Both the position numbers and the translations under genes were made by a program. Shown one piece after another: positions 1-12,254 of a DNA stretch of 64,000 nucleotides. Source of the stretch: Drechmeria coniospora (Eukaryota > Ascomycota > Sordariomycetes > Hypocreales > Ophiocordycipitaceae); the NCBI RefSeq assembly GCF_001625195.1, contig NC_054391.1:9686552-9750551 (forward strand). Reading direction: 5' to 3'. How positions within the stretch are numbered: the first letter of the stretch is position 1; each line of letters starts with the position of its first letter. The notes below the pieces were generated by a model, which did no database searches, was not told the DNA's origin, and worked only from the letters and a program-made list of their open reading frames with translations.

Positions 1-3000
1 TGAACCTATGTTGCTGATGACGGGTGCATGTGCTCCGTAGATCCTCATCTACTCATGATTTACCGTAGTATCGATTGTACATAAGTATGCATTTTGGTAT
101 AATTACGAGTACTTATGTATACAAATTCCGTCGGCGCCGCACTAGGCTTTACAACCCCTAGCATTTCGAACTAGCGCAGACGGGCTATCGTGTCCTCCAA
201 TGACAGGAAATTGTTAGTGCGTAAATAATTCTGTACGAAACTGGTTGGCTTTTCGAGCTTCCCAATAGCATTCGAGCAGCAAAGGGGCATTCATTTAGTG
301 CGCTGATTGCAGACATTGAACTATCCGCCATGAACTTTAAATTACCATCGTCTTGTACATTGTCATCCATCCTCCATCATATTGAAGTTATGATCTCTCT
401 GGCGTTGCAGGTGTCTCGCATTCATAGCTGAGCGGTTTCGTGCATTGCTGCCTTTCGCGGCACTTTATCAAAACCACCCCTGCTCGGCGGCCATGACGTA
501 ATATTACTACAGCTATGGATTCTTGAAGTATCTTGCCGAATCGTTATGTGCAAGCGCAGGGTTGAAGAAGCCGGGCCGATGAAGATTTTGAGACCATTCA
601 GCAGATTGTCTTCAACGTGGCGAGACCTTCTCATGCTCAATGATAATAACAGCTGCAAGGCCGCCTCTGTAGATCCCTGCCCACACGATCATTGAGACGT
701 TGGCATTTCCGTGGAGTTTGCAAAGTGATACGAACTGTAGAGCTTTAAAATTTTCTATATAGCATGTCATAGTAAATGCCCGTGGATATTAGTTAGCCAA
801 TTGATTCGACTTGTCAGTATTTATGCAGTGTACGAACCAATACCCGTTTCTGTACTAGACTTGACACCATGCAAAGTACTAAATTAGCCCAACGTGGGGT
901 ATTACGGAGAACTGTCCCTAGGTCCGATGTTACCAGCCACATTATTTCTGCCTCGCATTCTTCGTACTCCGTGCTCCGTTCTCTCTTGCAAGCAACGCTT
1001 GACTGATGTATAGGTACTTTCAAGCAGTATGGAGATGTAGGTTTGCTAAGGTCACTGTATGTACGAATAAGTACGGAGTACTCCGCATGAAATCTGAACT
1101 CCGTACATACAAGCATATACCTAGCATAATGTTTGCCAACTCTAACCGACTACAATGGTTAAACTCTGGATTGTTAGTAACCATTAGGACTGGTGTCCTC
1201 TCTTTCCTATCCAAGTACAGTATATGTACTTGTACTCCGTACATGTGCTTATTTCATTTGTACGGAGTACTCCGTACTTAGGCCGGTAATCTGGACCTCT
1301 GCTAGAACGAATCGACAGCATCATAAGAGCTCCACAAGGCCTATCTTCTGATCCACCGTTCGATATCTTGGCTCTACTTAGTGTAGTGGGCCCAAGGAGA
1401 CTTAGTAACAGGGGGTACTTACAATTTTTGGTCCACTTCGAATTGCCACTGTGAAGCCAGGGTCGAGTTGGTGCCCTCCCGAGTCCCGACGAACGGGTGC
1501 TGTTGACAATCGCCCGCTCGAGCCTGTGGAGGGCTTCCGGATGATGGGGCACTTTGACTTGTTTGTAATCAGATTCGTAGCCGCAGCCACAATATTAAAG
1601 AAGACCTAGGTAGGGGGTTCTTGCACTGCGGGGATTTGAGCAGTAGAGCCAACGGTTTCAGTCCTACCAGTTCAGAACTTGCCGCTACATATTACTCAGA
1701 ACTGCCGAGGAACACTGCCCCTTTTGGATATGCATGAGAAGCACTTCGCAAAGTAATACTTGGGAACAGAGCTCCAATCAACCGCCGTGCTACCCGCGTG
1801 TGTAATGGGAAACGATGGGCCAATTGAGACTTACTCGTGGATCGGGGGCATTGAAAATTCTTGACAGACCATTTTGAGTAATATGCGAGCCACATACGGA
1901 GGCCAGATCGCGATTACTAAATTGCAGTCCGTTGTTATGCCGGCCTCGGTGAATGCTATCTGCTCTGCATGGCGTTTATCCGTAATTGTTTATAATGTCA
2001 GGCACTACTCCCGACATGGTTGCAACCATGGCGTGCGGTACGGAGACTGAGTCCTACTGCAGCTCCGCACGATGCACTTAAGAAAGCTGAGGCAGTCAAA
2101 GTTTCCACCCAGGAGCTCAATTAATTACCGTACTGTGTACATCAAACAAGGGTACTGAGAGTCCTAGCCTTAACGGTTACTGAAGTTTTTTGTACGACTC
2201 GGTTAGTGTATGTGCTAGTCATGACCAGCCAGGCATGGGGTTAGAATAGGCGCACAGGTACCGGTGCATGCAACGTCCGTACGGATACACGTGCATCTAA
2301 GTAATATTACAATAACATTAGAGGGCTTGTAAGAGAGATACTAAGGAGAAGCATTTAATTTTATTTAGCTAAACAATTATCGAATGGATGTATTTATACT
2401 TATATTGTATATATCATTATTGTACTGAGTAAAGGTGATGTTGATATTGTATGAGCAATGCGTATTATTGTTGTGCGCGCAAAGCGTTTACTTAGTAGTA
2501 AACAGCGCATACATAATAGTATTGTAATATTACTTGCATACACGGGTACCGGTGCACCAATTGGAACCCGCAGGTATGCGTTCGAAGTTCAAACATCAAA
2601 CACAGGGATCTGTCAGAAATATGCATGGACCCATCGTAAGAATACTGTGCCTTGTGGTAAATAACCAATGTGGACCAGGTACCGACAAGGGCCATCAGCA
2701 GCTCACTTAGGTACTGCTTAACCAAAAAAATTCCCAGAAACAGGAAGAGCAGCTCTAGGGTAGCAAGAAGATATTAAGTCTATGTAGCTCTCAAGAAACA
2801 CAAATAATTACACCTCAAGCATCTACTGGAATCAGTCTATTATTTTTACGTCCATATATAGCGCATGTGTATTATAATTATAATTTAAATATAATAGAAA
2901 ATAAATATTATGGCTGTTGTGTGTGCTTGCTAATAGGGTGTAATGAATGAAGAAATTATTTTGTACTTGTTTAAATAAGACTTGAACAGTATTACTGTGT

Positions 3001-5201
3001 TGCATTGTGTGATACAAAAAAATCAATGATGTGGGATACTAGGAAGGTACAAGGCTAGTCTTGTGGACCCATAAAAAGATACCTGGACCCAGTCTATTAT
3101 TTTGGTCTACTACCAGTACACTAATAGCTGAAAGGCTTGATTCCCCGATAGCAAGCGCAGAGTGCTGTTGAAAATTTTCTGACTAAACTATTCAGAGTAA
3201 GACCATGAGTAGGAGTAGCACTAATTTATCGTCCTATTATTCTTGGCACTCTCGTTACAAAAAGCACTATACTAGATGACCTGATGCATTTCTAACATGC
3301 TACAAATATAGTGATTGCCACTGTATACTCCGTACTGTTTAATTCTTTCTTGCTGGCAATTGGAACCCTGGACTATTCCGAATTTAATTTGAATTATCCA
3401 CAGGATACATTTATAGGCAATGTGTATGGGCAGTGTGGTTGAGTAAATGCAAGACGCATGTAGTCATAGAATGACCGTGCTCTACGGCAACTCCTTTGCC
3501 TCTTTCAAATAACCTTTTGCTAAAGCTAGGCAATTGACACCATTTGCAGGCGAAGTATAATCTTAATAGCCAAGAAAAGAGTAAAGTGGTTCCGTAGCGA
3601 AACGATAATTATCCCTTGGGGTATAAGCGAACACTATTGACTGTGCATGAAGAGGTTTATAAACAATGTTGTTGAAGAGGGTATTGTGTGGAACGCGTGG
3701 CTTACGAGATATTGTGAGGCTACTGTCGTGAAATTTTGTGAAAATTGCTATACCTGCGCAATATTTACTTGCTAATACATCGCCGGGCCCAAAGCACCTT
3801 GTTGTGTCCTGCGCTGAATTAGATGAATTATACGGTAAGCAATGGCCGAGACACGATGGGGATGGGTGACCCTAATCAGTTACAATAGTTGCACCAGCCA
3901 CTATGGAAAAAGCACTTGTGCAATTGAATCTATATTTCCAGTCAATGACCTGCTTTATGCACTGTCTAAAATACTTGGTACTGTGCGTATTCCTCCCAAA
4001 TCATCTACATTAATCGTAGCTAATACGGAGTATAAGTGGGGTGCATTCGATTCTAAGAAAGATGTCTTGAAACAAGGTTACGCAGTGTCTTGTTTTAAAC
4101 AAGAGCTCGGACAATGCGTATTAAGGCACATCCTGTAATATATTTTCCTGGTTCTAGCCAATCGAGAGTGGCTAAAGGTAGCCAATACTAGCGTAGCCCG
4201 GTGCTAGTATAACTGTAACAATTCAACTCTTACCGCATGAGTTGGTGTTTGAGCCCCTGACTTTTTACTAGACAGGATGTCAGGGTATTGACACCAGTAC
4301 TAGTGCTAAAGGACGAAACTAGCTTTGCTTATCATAACGCTATATTCGCATAACTGGTGCTAAGGTGTTATTGATTTGCTACTATTATCTATTACAAGCT
4401 CCGTATAGCACTTCCAACCATTGACTAGTACCGAGCATGTCGTACATAACAAAGCCACTAATACGATATACAGTATATGCTCTGCAGAGACCATGAGTAC
4501 ATACAATATATGGCTGTAACAATCCACTGTTTCAAGATATAGAAGATCATTATGCTTCAAGGTCGTTTGCTACGCTCGTAATTATTTGATTCAAGTGCAT
4601 TGCGAAGAGAGTTATTGTGTAAAAGATACAGGCAGTATAGCTAGCATTGAATTTAAGCACGCAAGTAGACCAATATAATCGGATATTACCAAAATGCCAT
4701 TGGAATGTCGGATATATCTGAATCGTACAATAAAATGCAAGTAATAATTAAATCATCCAAGGTAGGCTTCCTGAAACAAGAACTCATTGATACTCAATGC
4801 CTGCGTTGCACGCACATGAATGAGGGATTGTATATTACATCATGGCATGAGTGAGTGGGGTTTGTCTACACGAGTCGTTGCATTGTGTATCAGTATGTTG
4901 TGTCTCAAGTAACCAGTGTGGCGAAACCACTAATAATACTGTCTGCGCAGGATTGAATTATGCGCATAACAAAAATGCAAGGAATAAGTTGAAGAATTTG
5001 CTGGATTCTTGTTCCGTTCATTTGTGTACATATAAGACATACCCCCAAGCAGACAAATATAAACCCTAAATGCATCCAATTCGTTAGTTACACCTGCTTG
5101 TAGGCTGCATCCACTACAATACATTCCCTAAACTTCCCGAAATCTTAACCTTCTCGCTATTCGAGCTACATAAATCGCCTGTTAAACTATCATCCTCAAT
5201 C
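1..5201. other. AT-rich gene-poor region
   Basis: No protein family could be recognised here on either strand. The ORFs are short, lack domain signatures and are not consistent across frames. The DNA is AT-rich and contains several copies of a GTACGGAGTACTCCGTAC-like palindrome, for example near 1071-1088 and 1259-1278. It looks like decayed intergenic or repeat DNA. Confidence 0.6.
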
Positions 5202-5825
5202 ATGAAGTTCATTAACGCAGTTTTCTTTGCTACTATTGCCTCGGCTGCTTCTTTTCGTCGCCAACAGAATCCTGCCGGCGTTCTGCTGAACATACAAAAT
5301 TCCGTCATAAACCTGAACTCGAATGTCCGCTTCATGTCAGATACGGTTGTGAGCAGCACATACCCCGAAATTCTTGATGAAAGTTTTACGGATCTTCATC
5401 AGGTTATTCAAGCCGCTACCTCATACTTTGATACAATGCCTCACCGTATCACTAAAGAAGAGACATCTACTATTCTTCCGTTCATTACAAAGTTTGACCA
5501 GTATGCTCAACATGTTGGTAGTGCTTTAACTGACAGAATTTGGGCGATCTTTAAGAGCGAATCTTGCAATTCCGTACAAAGTCAACTCAGAATCATTCAG
5601 AATGACTTTAAAGGTCTTGGTAAAGTCCTATCTCAAAAGATTGATGAACATACTATTGCTGTTCCTTTAGGATATACTAAAGATGTTACTAATATACTGG
5701 AAAACGTTATCAAGGAGTTCGCGCCAGATGCATGCAAAGCAGGTGCCGATAAGATTTCTCAGGACAAACACCGTAAAGCAGGTTCCAAAGCTTCTGGCAA
5801 GTTTAGTGCGTGGAGAGATAATTGA
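5202..5825 (+). CDS. HsbA-like secreted cell-surface protein
   Basis: This is a single-exon ORF of 207 aa. It starts with a short signal peptide (about residues 1-16, hydrophobic, ending Ala-Ser-Ala-Ala) followed by a mostly alpha-helical region of about 160 residues. The helical pattern and the Cys pair near residues 124 and about 185 resemble the hydrophobic surface binding protein A / cell-wall galactomannoprotein family. Those proteins are secreted by filamentous fungi and bind hydrophobic surfaces or lie in the wall. The last 25 residues are Lys/Ser-rich and polar. The gene is AT-rich with AT-ending codons, unlike the GC-rich genes downstream, and it is followed within 10 bp by a solo LTR. 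A second family member lies at 16227-16853 with opposite base composition. The family call rests on overall pattern and length, not on catalytic motifs. Confidence 0.75.
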   Translation: MKFINAVFFATIASAASFRRQQNPAGVLLNIQNSVINLNSNVRFMSDTVVSSTYPEILDESFTDLHQVIQAATSYFDTMPHRITKEETSTILPFITKFDQYAQHVGSALTDRIWAIFKSESCNSVQSQLRIIQNDFKGLGKVLSQKIDEHTIAVPLGYTKDVTNILENVIKEFAPDACKAGADKISQDKHRKAGSKASGKFSAWRDN

Positions 5826-5834
5826 TTAGTATTA

Positions 5835-6027
5835 TGTGTATATATTGACCAAGGCAAGTCGGTGCGTGGGCAGAGTGACCTAGACTAGAACTACGAAATC
5901 GTACCCCGCGATATGAAGAGGGGATAAGTAGGTCGCGTTAATGCAACCTCCTTTTCCTCCCTTCGTACCAATTTGATTTATTGAAAGAGATCTCTTGCTA
6001 CCAGTTTCCCCCAGAACCGAACCAACA
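5835..6027 (+). repeat. Solo LTR of the 52-kb copia family
   Basis: This 193-bp segment begins TGTGTATATA and ends AACCAACA. It is closely similar to the neighbouring copy at 6061-6253. In reverse orientation it also matches the LTR at 52161-52340: all share the CCTTTTCCTCCCTT, CATTGAAAG and CCCAGAACCGAA blocks. No retrotransposon coding sequence lies beside it, so it is read as a solo LTR. Confidence 0.75.
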
Positions 6028-6060
6028 AGTATAGTCATATTACGTAGAATACTACAAATT

Positions 6061-6253
6061 TGTGTATATAGTGACCAAGGCAAGTCAATACGTAGGCAAA
6101 GCGACCTAGACTTGGGCTACGTAATCGCAACCTTGCGACCCACTGGGGGATAAGTAGGACGCAGCAACGCAACCTCCTTTTCCTCCCTTTGTACCAAATT
6201 GAATCATTGAAAGGGATCCCTTGTTGCCAGTTTCACCCAGAACCGAAACAACA
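6061..6253 (+). repeat. Second tandem solo LTR, same family
   Basis: This 193-bp copy begins TGTGTATATA and ends AAACAACA. It has the same length and orientation as the copy at 5835-6027, separated by 33 bp of unrelated sequence. The two copies differ by scattered substitutions rather than indels. The arrangement suggests two independent insertions, or an LTR-LTR remnant after loss of internal sequence. Confidence 0.7.
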
Positions 6254-7148
6254 CTGATTAGAATTTATAGGTGCAATCGTATAAGGTGGGTATACTCCTT
6301 TACTGATCGGTTGGACCTATATTGGTGGCTGTAACATAGCTGTAATCTTAAATTGGTACTAGCCTTTGGTTAGGTCTATAATATGCTCGACCATTCTACT
6401 GCAGAGTTCTTTTCTTACCGACCGAGAAAGAGTATAAGAGTCGGATAGCAAGATTTCAATATATCTTTATGCCAACAACAATCACACGTACATCGGAGTC
6501 TATGAGAGTTCGAGATGGAGTGTTAACCGTTTTGACGGTCACAATCACTAGTACCTCTAAGGCTATAGTAGCCACACAAAGTGGCCTAGGCACAAGCTGG
6601 TCATTGCAAGGATATTGCCTTGTAGTGCATGCATTACTAAAGCGTAAGTTCAGTATGCCATTCCTGCATCCTTCTACCACGTACACGTCACGTACACGTA
6701 GAGCAGATTGGTATACACTTCGCCTTCACTGCTTGCGCTGCCTGCGCTACCTGTGGGGTATTTTACGAAACGATGACATTTTCCAATCGAACCCTTGAAA
6801 GGGATTTGTCTTGCCGTTGCCGAAAAATATTCGTCTTACCTTTAGCTAGCATAGGGTATGCGAAGCAACTGTGCGGCAAGGGGTGAATGGAAGAAGCGTG
6901 TCATGCTGGCACTGCACTATATCGCCGTTCTTTTCCACATTTCACCTCAGCACTTTACACGGCATGCATCGCCAAGGCGTGAGATTTCGCGCGCAGAAGC
7001 GTGCGTGACGAGACGGTGGACCGCGGGCGTCATCGGCGAGCTCGCTCATGCTTTTGCGCTTCGCCGCGCGCTCTTCGCCTCCTCGCTTTGGTGGACTAGA
7101 CAAGGCAAGGGAACGAAATAATTGAATTTTCGACACTACTTTTGCCGA
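6254..7148. other. Intergenic, no gene recognised
   Basis: No supported gene. A weak match to the LTR 3' part (TTGAAAGGGAT followed by TTGCCGTTGCCG) occurs near 6790-6825 and may be a third, badly decayed LTR fragment. Base composition shifts from AT-rich to GC-rich around 6.85 kb. Confidence 0.4.
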
Positions 7149-8082
7149 CTACTTTTGCAAGTAATTGGCGGCATTTTGAAGCAGATTGACCCCACCGGGA
7201 ACGTTTTGTATGTAGCGAGCGTTGAAGCGGATGATGTCCTTGACCTTGTGATACGTGTCGGCATCAATGTGCAGCGGTTGGCTGCTCACGATCCACGACA
7301 CACCCTCGGCGCACGGGGGCGTGGTGAGGGAGCCCGAGTATCTGGACGCAACGGTCAGCGAACGCGGCACGTCAGACGGTGGGACGGGGTGCGCTTGCGT
7401 GTAAATGTTGTTGTTCTTGAGGTGATTCTCGAGCTCCGTGAAGCACAGCGGGCCGGTGGCGGCATCCGAACCTGGCGTCGCGACTTGGTCGACGTTCTGG
7501 AAGACGGACGACAGGAACGGCGTGGTCGGGCCGAGGTCGATGAGGAAACCGACGGCCGTGAGGGACTTGTCTGGTGGACGGAAGGGTCAGCGGCCGCCAC
7601 GCGTGGGACTGCGTCGCGGGGGTCACGGTACCGTCGGCTTGAAAGACAAAGTGCACCTCCATGACCGAGTACTCGGACTCGATGAAGTGCTCGCTCGGCG
7701 TGTGAAAGTGAAACTGGACGAGGTGGTACGTCTTGCCGCCGTGAACCAGCGTTCCGTTCCCCGGCACCTCGAGCGTCGTGCCGAGGTTCTCCAGGACGGA
7801 GCCGTTCGGGGCGCCGTCGACCTGGAAGGAAACGGAGCTTCCCGGCGACGTCGTCGTCGACCCGTTGAGGTTGATGGGCGACTGGTGGGTTCCGGTGGCG
7901 CACAGCTTGTTGACGTTTGGGTTGAGGCCGTACCAGTTGAGGGGGCCGATCAAGCCGGTATAGCCGAACTTGAAGACGGGCACCTTGTTCTCTCTCTTAA
8001 AGTGGCTCGTGCCGTAGTGACACGACGCAAGCGCGGAGCCGGCGCACAAGGCGAACGTCGCCGCGACCGTGAGCTGGACCAT
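7149..8082 (-). CDS. Secreted alpha-carbonic anhydrase
   Basis: The enzyme hydrates CO2 to bicarbonate and a proton. The model has exons 8082-7632 and 7570-7149 with a 61-bp intron (donor GTACCG, acceptor CCAG) that restores the frame; the product is 290 aa. Residues 1-19 form a signal peptide ending before a Cys, so it is probably secreted. The alpha-class signature is complete: QSPINL near residue 67, the zinc ligands H125 and H127 in FHFHTPSEH, H144 in EVHF, and the downstream LTTPPC block that carries the active-site Thr. Without the intron, the first-exon frame runs into unrelated sequence after the third His. The start is the ATG directly before the signal peptide; an upstream in-frame ATG would add 18 non-hydrophobic residues. 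Confidence 0.93.
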
Positions 8083-10199
8083 GTTTTCAACGTAGGGGGG
8101 GTGCCGGGGAGTCGTCAGTGGATTATGCAGTGGCAAGTACCGTCAAGATGCCGCTCCAAGACGTGGGGGGACGTTCGACGGGGAGACGTATTTATAGATG
8201 CTCGCAAGGACGGCGATGGTCGGCCAGGCATCTCATCAACCAAGGGGCCGTGGAGAAGAGGAACGGCGGCAACCGGTACGTTTCCAGCCGCGTACGGCGT
8301 CGCGGGGGATGCATTTAGACGCGGCTTTTTGGAGATTTAAGCTTAACAGCTCCCGTGGCTTGGGGTGCTTCGGGAACTCACGGCCGACACGACGGCCATG
8401 GAGGTGTCGCGAACGGGCCCAAGGTATCCAGCATCTCCGGGTTCGCCATGACCAGCAGGACACGAACGAATGCGGAGCGTCAGGGAGGATGGCAGGATCA
8501 CCACTTCGCCCCTGGTGTCGCGTCGTCTTAGGATTCCGTCTCGGTTCGTAGCGGATGGCGGCGCAGGGCATCCCACGCACGGCGCGCGGTGGTGGAAGAG
8601 GCTCCTCCTCGTCACCCTTGCGGCCCCTTTTCGTCCTCTCGACTGCCACCGACGGGCACGCGCACGCAGGGCTTGCTGCCACCGTCCTCGATACCGCCGC
8701 AACGAGCCGGATTCGGACACGCGAGTTTCTCCACGACGATGGCCATCTCCCGCTCGATCGAGGGATGCCCGCGTCCGTTTTCACGCATGCAGGGTCTCGC
8801 TCCATCCTCGACGGCAAGGCGGGCGGGTGCGGCTTGCGCGAGGAGGCTTGCGCCGGCTCGAGGACCGCAGTCCCATCCGGCAAGGCATCCTCTCCATGGG
8901 CTGGATGCTGAGGGGGAAGGAATGTCGAGACCTCGATCGAGGCCCGGCCGTGGAGGAATCTGCCGACGTGTGATTCCACCCATGGCGGCTAGCGCAACGT
9001 CCTTTTCGACGGACAAACGTCGACGGCACCGCTTGCCACTCCCGAGGGTCGACGATGCGGATTCCGTAGATATTTTTTAGTCGAAATGGCGATGCCAAGG
9101 CCGCTTCGGGTCGACGCCGAGGCCGCTTCGGGTGCCAAGGCCGTTTCGGGCGCCGAGGCTGCTTCGGGCGCCAAGGCCGCATCAGGTGCCCAGCCACTCC
9201 GGCGCGGGGAACCGCTCTGCCCCACCGCCTCCGCCACAACGCCACAGCGAGCATTACCTAAGCGAGCATGGCACGCCTTGTCGCCGCCATATTCTCGTCG
9301 CCGCCGGTTTCGTTGCGGCCCATTGATTGCGTCCTCGTCTTCCCAACCACACGCGCCGTGCTCTTTCCACCAATCCTTGGACGGCAACGCTTCTCGATGG
9401 ACGTCTGCTTCGGAGCCGTCCGTCTCGCCCAGGACGACGTCTCCCGCAACCGGGGTGACTGCCGTCGAGAAGGCTACCGGTGAAGGGTACGACGGATGGT
9501 GGCGGGCACCAAGGCAACGGCCGACGGGCTCTGCACATGCCACGAGCATCTCGTGTCGTTCCGTCCAGGCACGAGGCACGACGTGCTTGACGGTCTCCGA
9601 GGCACGTGCCGAATGCCCCTTTGTCGTCGAGTGCTGCCTGCATCCGGCGCAGGTGCCTCTAGCCGGGCCCGTCTTCTCGACGAGCACGCCAGCCTCTCGG
9701 CGATGCGTTGGCGACATGCTCGGTGCGCTTCCCTGCCGGGCCCTGCTTCGTTCGCTTCGAGTGCCAGGCCCACTGTACGTTTGCTGCATCTCCAGCCGCA
9801 AGCCGTCGAGGACGTCGGTGCGCAGAGTCTACTCTCTGGCTCGACGATGCGACGAGGTCGCCCACGGAAGCATCCAGGCCGGCCCTGCGCATGGTAGTCG
9901 TATCGACTGGCCAGCTTTCAGCCCTCGACGGTCGTAGAGTGCATGGTTGGATGACGCCGCCTAGAGTGCATGGTTGGATGGCGCCGCCTGCGAGGCGGGT
10001 GACGCCGTCGAGGACTCGTACCCGTCCAAGGTTGGAGGCTCTCGAGCAAGAGGTGCCGACACATCCGAGCGTCACTCGCGACGCCGCGTTCCGTGGCAGT
10101 GGGCGAAGCGGAACAGAATGTCGAGGTCGAGGACGCCGTCGTGAGGGACGACGGGCGGGACGAGACCGGGTTGCAAGATCAATGTCGACACACCGGGTG
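8083..10199. other. GC-rich intergenic region without a clear gene
   Basis: All frames carry long overlapping ORFs because GC-rich DNA has few stops. None shows a recognisable domain, a hydrophobic core or a frame-specific codon pattern. An 18-bp minisatellite lies at 9094-9192, and a 28-bp duplication (AGAGTGCATGGTTGGATG) is near 9937-9990. A diverged gene cannot be excluded. Confidence 0.5.
9094..9192. repeat. 18-bp minisatellite, about five copies
   Basis: The unit resembles GCCGAGGCCGCTTCGGGT, repeated about five times with few changes. Because the period is a multiple of three it creates Ala-Ser-Gly-rich peptides in several frames, which explains the ORFs here without requiring a gene. 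Confidence 0.8.
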
Positions 10200-11426
10200 T
10201 CAGGGCGGCGCGAGGTCGTCGGTCATGGCGGCTTCCACCTGCGCCCACCACTCCTTGATGCCTCGCACGTCGCACCAGGCCATGTCCCAGGGATCCTCGA
10301 ACCACCAGCGGCCACCCCGCAGGCGGCGGCCGTCGCTCTCGTACTTTTTGAGGCTGCCGCCGTCGAACCGGTGGTTCTTGACGCCCGTCAGGAGGACGGC
10401 GCTGCCGACGGTCGGCGTGAAGCTCTCGGGGTCGAGGAAGACGGTGAGGTGAACGCGCTTTGAGGTCGAGGGGTCGGCGAGACGGGCGACGCGCTGGCGG
10501 TAGGGCGGCAGGTGCGACGGCTCGACGGGCGAGAGGGAGGCGACGACGACGAGCACGTTGACGGACCAGTTCTGCGGAAAGGGCAGGTTCGGGACGGCGC
10601 AGAGCGTCGTGAGCTTGAGGGGCGTCTGGGCATCGTGCCAGTCCTTGGGGAGGGGGATTGGCTGGACGGACGTGGCCACGGGATGCCGCCGGCTCGGCTC
10701 ATCCGGAAAGGCGAGGGCACCCAAGGTGTCGAAGGCGGCCTCGAGGTCGGCGTCGTCGGCGTCGGCAAAGGCGTCCGAGGACGAGACGGTGCGGCCTTGC
10801 GGGGACGGCTCCTCGGCCGGACGTTTGTCCCTACCGTGCCGGCCGTGGCCGCTCTCGTCGGCATCGTCAGATGCGTCGTCGGGCGGCATCACCAGACCTA
10901 CCGGTGCCCGCTCCTCGGTGGGCATTTCCTCTCGGCCGTGGCGGCAGTCGTCGCTTCTGTCGGCACCGGCCGCGTCCGTCTCCGGCTTCCCCAGGGCGGC
11001 CCTGACCCAGGCGTTCCACCCAACCGTGACTAGGTCCCGGACGACAAGAAACAGCACGCTTCGCTCGGCGGCGCCTCCCTCGGCGTCGTCCACGGCGGCC
11101 GTCGAGGGCACGGGCCGCCGATGAAGCTCAAAGGCGTGCAGGCGGACGTAGCAGCCGGCCGAGACGGTGCCGGCGGCGGCGAAGCGGTGCATCTTGTCGT
11201 CGAGGAGGGCCTGGACGCAGAGCTCGCCGTCGGAGAGGAGCAGGCGATTGGTCCGCCACCGGCCGTTTCTCGTCACGGCGAGGGACCGCACGTCCTCGAC
11301 GAGGAAGACGGATCCCGGGACGCAGTAGCGGGTGCGCAGGAGCTCGGCGATGACGGGCACGAGGGCAAAGGGCTCGGCGCCGGCTGCGAGGGTCACGGCG
11401 GCCGCGTCGGCATCGGGGTCGGACAT
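10200..11426 (-). CDS. Two-OB-fold protein, RPA/Pot1-like
   Basis: This is a single-exon ORF of 408 aa. Residues about 20-105 have the strand pattern of an RPA70 N-terminal-type OB fold (GSVFLVEDV, then RLLLSDGE, then a hydrophobic strand leading to LHAFEL). Residues about 150-260 form an acidic, low-complexity linker. Residues about 275-375 resemble a second OB fold of the RPA/Pot1 type, with NVLVVVASLS, a basic stretch, HLTVFLDPES and a GVKNHRFDGGSL block. Such proteins usually bind single-stranded nucleic acid and act in the nucleus. No zinc ribbon or RPA dimerisation helix is seen, so it is not the large RPA subunit itself. The family call is by pattern only. The start is the first ATG of the frame and is well placed. 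Confidence 0.72.
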   Translation of the reverse strand: MSDPDADAAAVTLAAGAEPFALVPVIAELLRTRYCVPGSVFLVEDVRSLAVTRNGRWRTNRLLLSDGELCVQALLDDKMHRFAAAGTVSAGCYVRLHAFELHRRPVPSTAAVDDAEGGAAERSVLFLVVRDLVTVGWNAWVRAALGKPETDAAGADRSDDCRHGREEMPTEERAPVGLVMPPDDASDDADESGHGRHGRDKRPAEEPSPQGRTVSSSDAFADADDADLEAAFDTLGALAFPDEPSRRHPVATSVQPIPLPKDWHDAQTPLKLTTLCAVPNLPFPQNWSVNVLVVVASLSPVEPSHLPPYRQRVARLADPSTSKRVHLTVFLDPESFTPTVGSAVLLTGVKNHRFDGGSLKKYESDGRRLRGGRWWFEDPWDMAWCDVRGIKEWWAQVEAAMTDDLAPP

Positions 11427-12254
11427 GGTGTCGGCGACGACATGAGCGGTCGTCTGGCGGTCGAGCGGTTAAGGCAGGAGACGGTTCGCGAAGCCGCCGC
11501 GGGCGCGGGAGGATGGTGAAAAGTTTGGAGGAAAGGCTGCGTCGCAGAGGAAAGTTTGCGAAGCGGAGGCGGTGAGGTTCGCAGCGTCGAGGAAGGAGTC
11601 GTCACGACACGGGCGGCCAACACGTGATGCGTGTTGCGAAAGGGCGCACAGTGCGGATGCTGCGCGTGGGCTCTCGAAGATGGCGGAGCCGTCGCGGCGG
11701 GGCTCGAGCTTGCCGCACTGTACGCAGCTCACGACCGCCCTACCCTAGAGCTCGCCTCGGGCTCGGACGACGCAGGCGACAAGGTTCGGCACGGCGTCGT
11801 CAGGCTCGCAATCGCATGCCTGTCGTTTGGCTTTTGTTTCACATGGTCGGTCATGTCCATGGCATGCCGAGAAGGTTTCCCAGCTGGCCACGGCCCGAAC
11901 GAAATAGCAAGAAGAAACGATGGCGTCGTGTGTGCCGATGCCGACCGAACAGACCGTATATTGCAGGCAAGTTACCCCATACCGTGCTTGGCTCGGACTC
12001 GACGATGCGTAGGCCACTCTCGTCTCGTCATGGGCCTGCGTCTCGGTTCGTGCCGGTCCCTCGCTTCGCCGTTCACGCCGATGCCGGCGGTGCATCGCAG
12101 CCAAGCCATCCCATACGCCGTCGGATCCGGACTCGACGATGCGTAGGCCTCTCTCGTCTCGTCATGGGCCTGCGTCTCGGTTCGTGGCGCTCCCTCGCCT
12201 TGTTTGCACGCATGTGCCCGCGGCCCGACACCCCTTGCGGCAAGCGGCCCTCCT
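11427..12254. other. Intergenic, no gene recognised
   Basis: This 828-bp gap separates the OB-fold gene from the extended SDR gene; both are on the minus strand, so it contains the OB-fold promoter side. A direct repeat sits at its centre. No coding signature was seen. Confidence 0.5.
11993..12200. repeat. Direct repeat, about 74 bp, two copies
   Basis: The copies at about 11993-12066 and 12127-12200 both read CGGACTCGACGATGCGTAGG followed by the same block, TCTCGTCTCGTCATGGGCCT and onward. They differ at only a few positions. The period is about 134 bp. Confidence 0.8.

Noticed and set aside
3842..4138. 98-aa plus-strand ORF in the AT-rich left region
   Set aside because: No family resemblance, and its length could occur by chance in this region.
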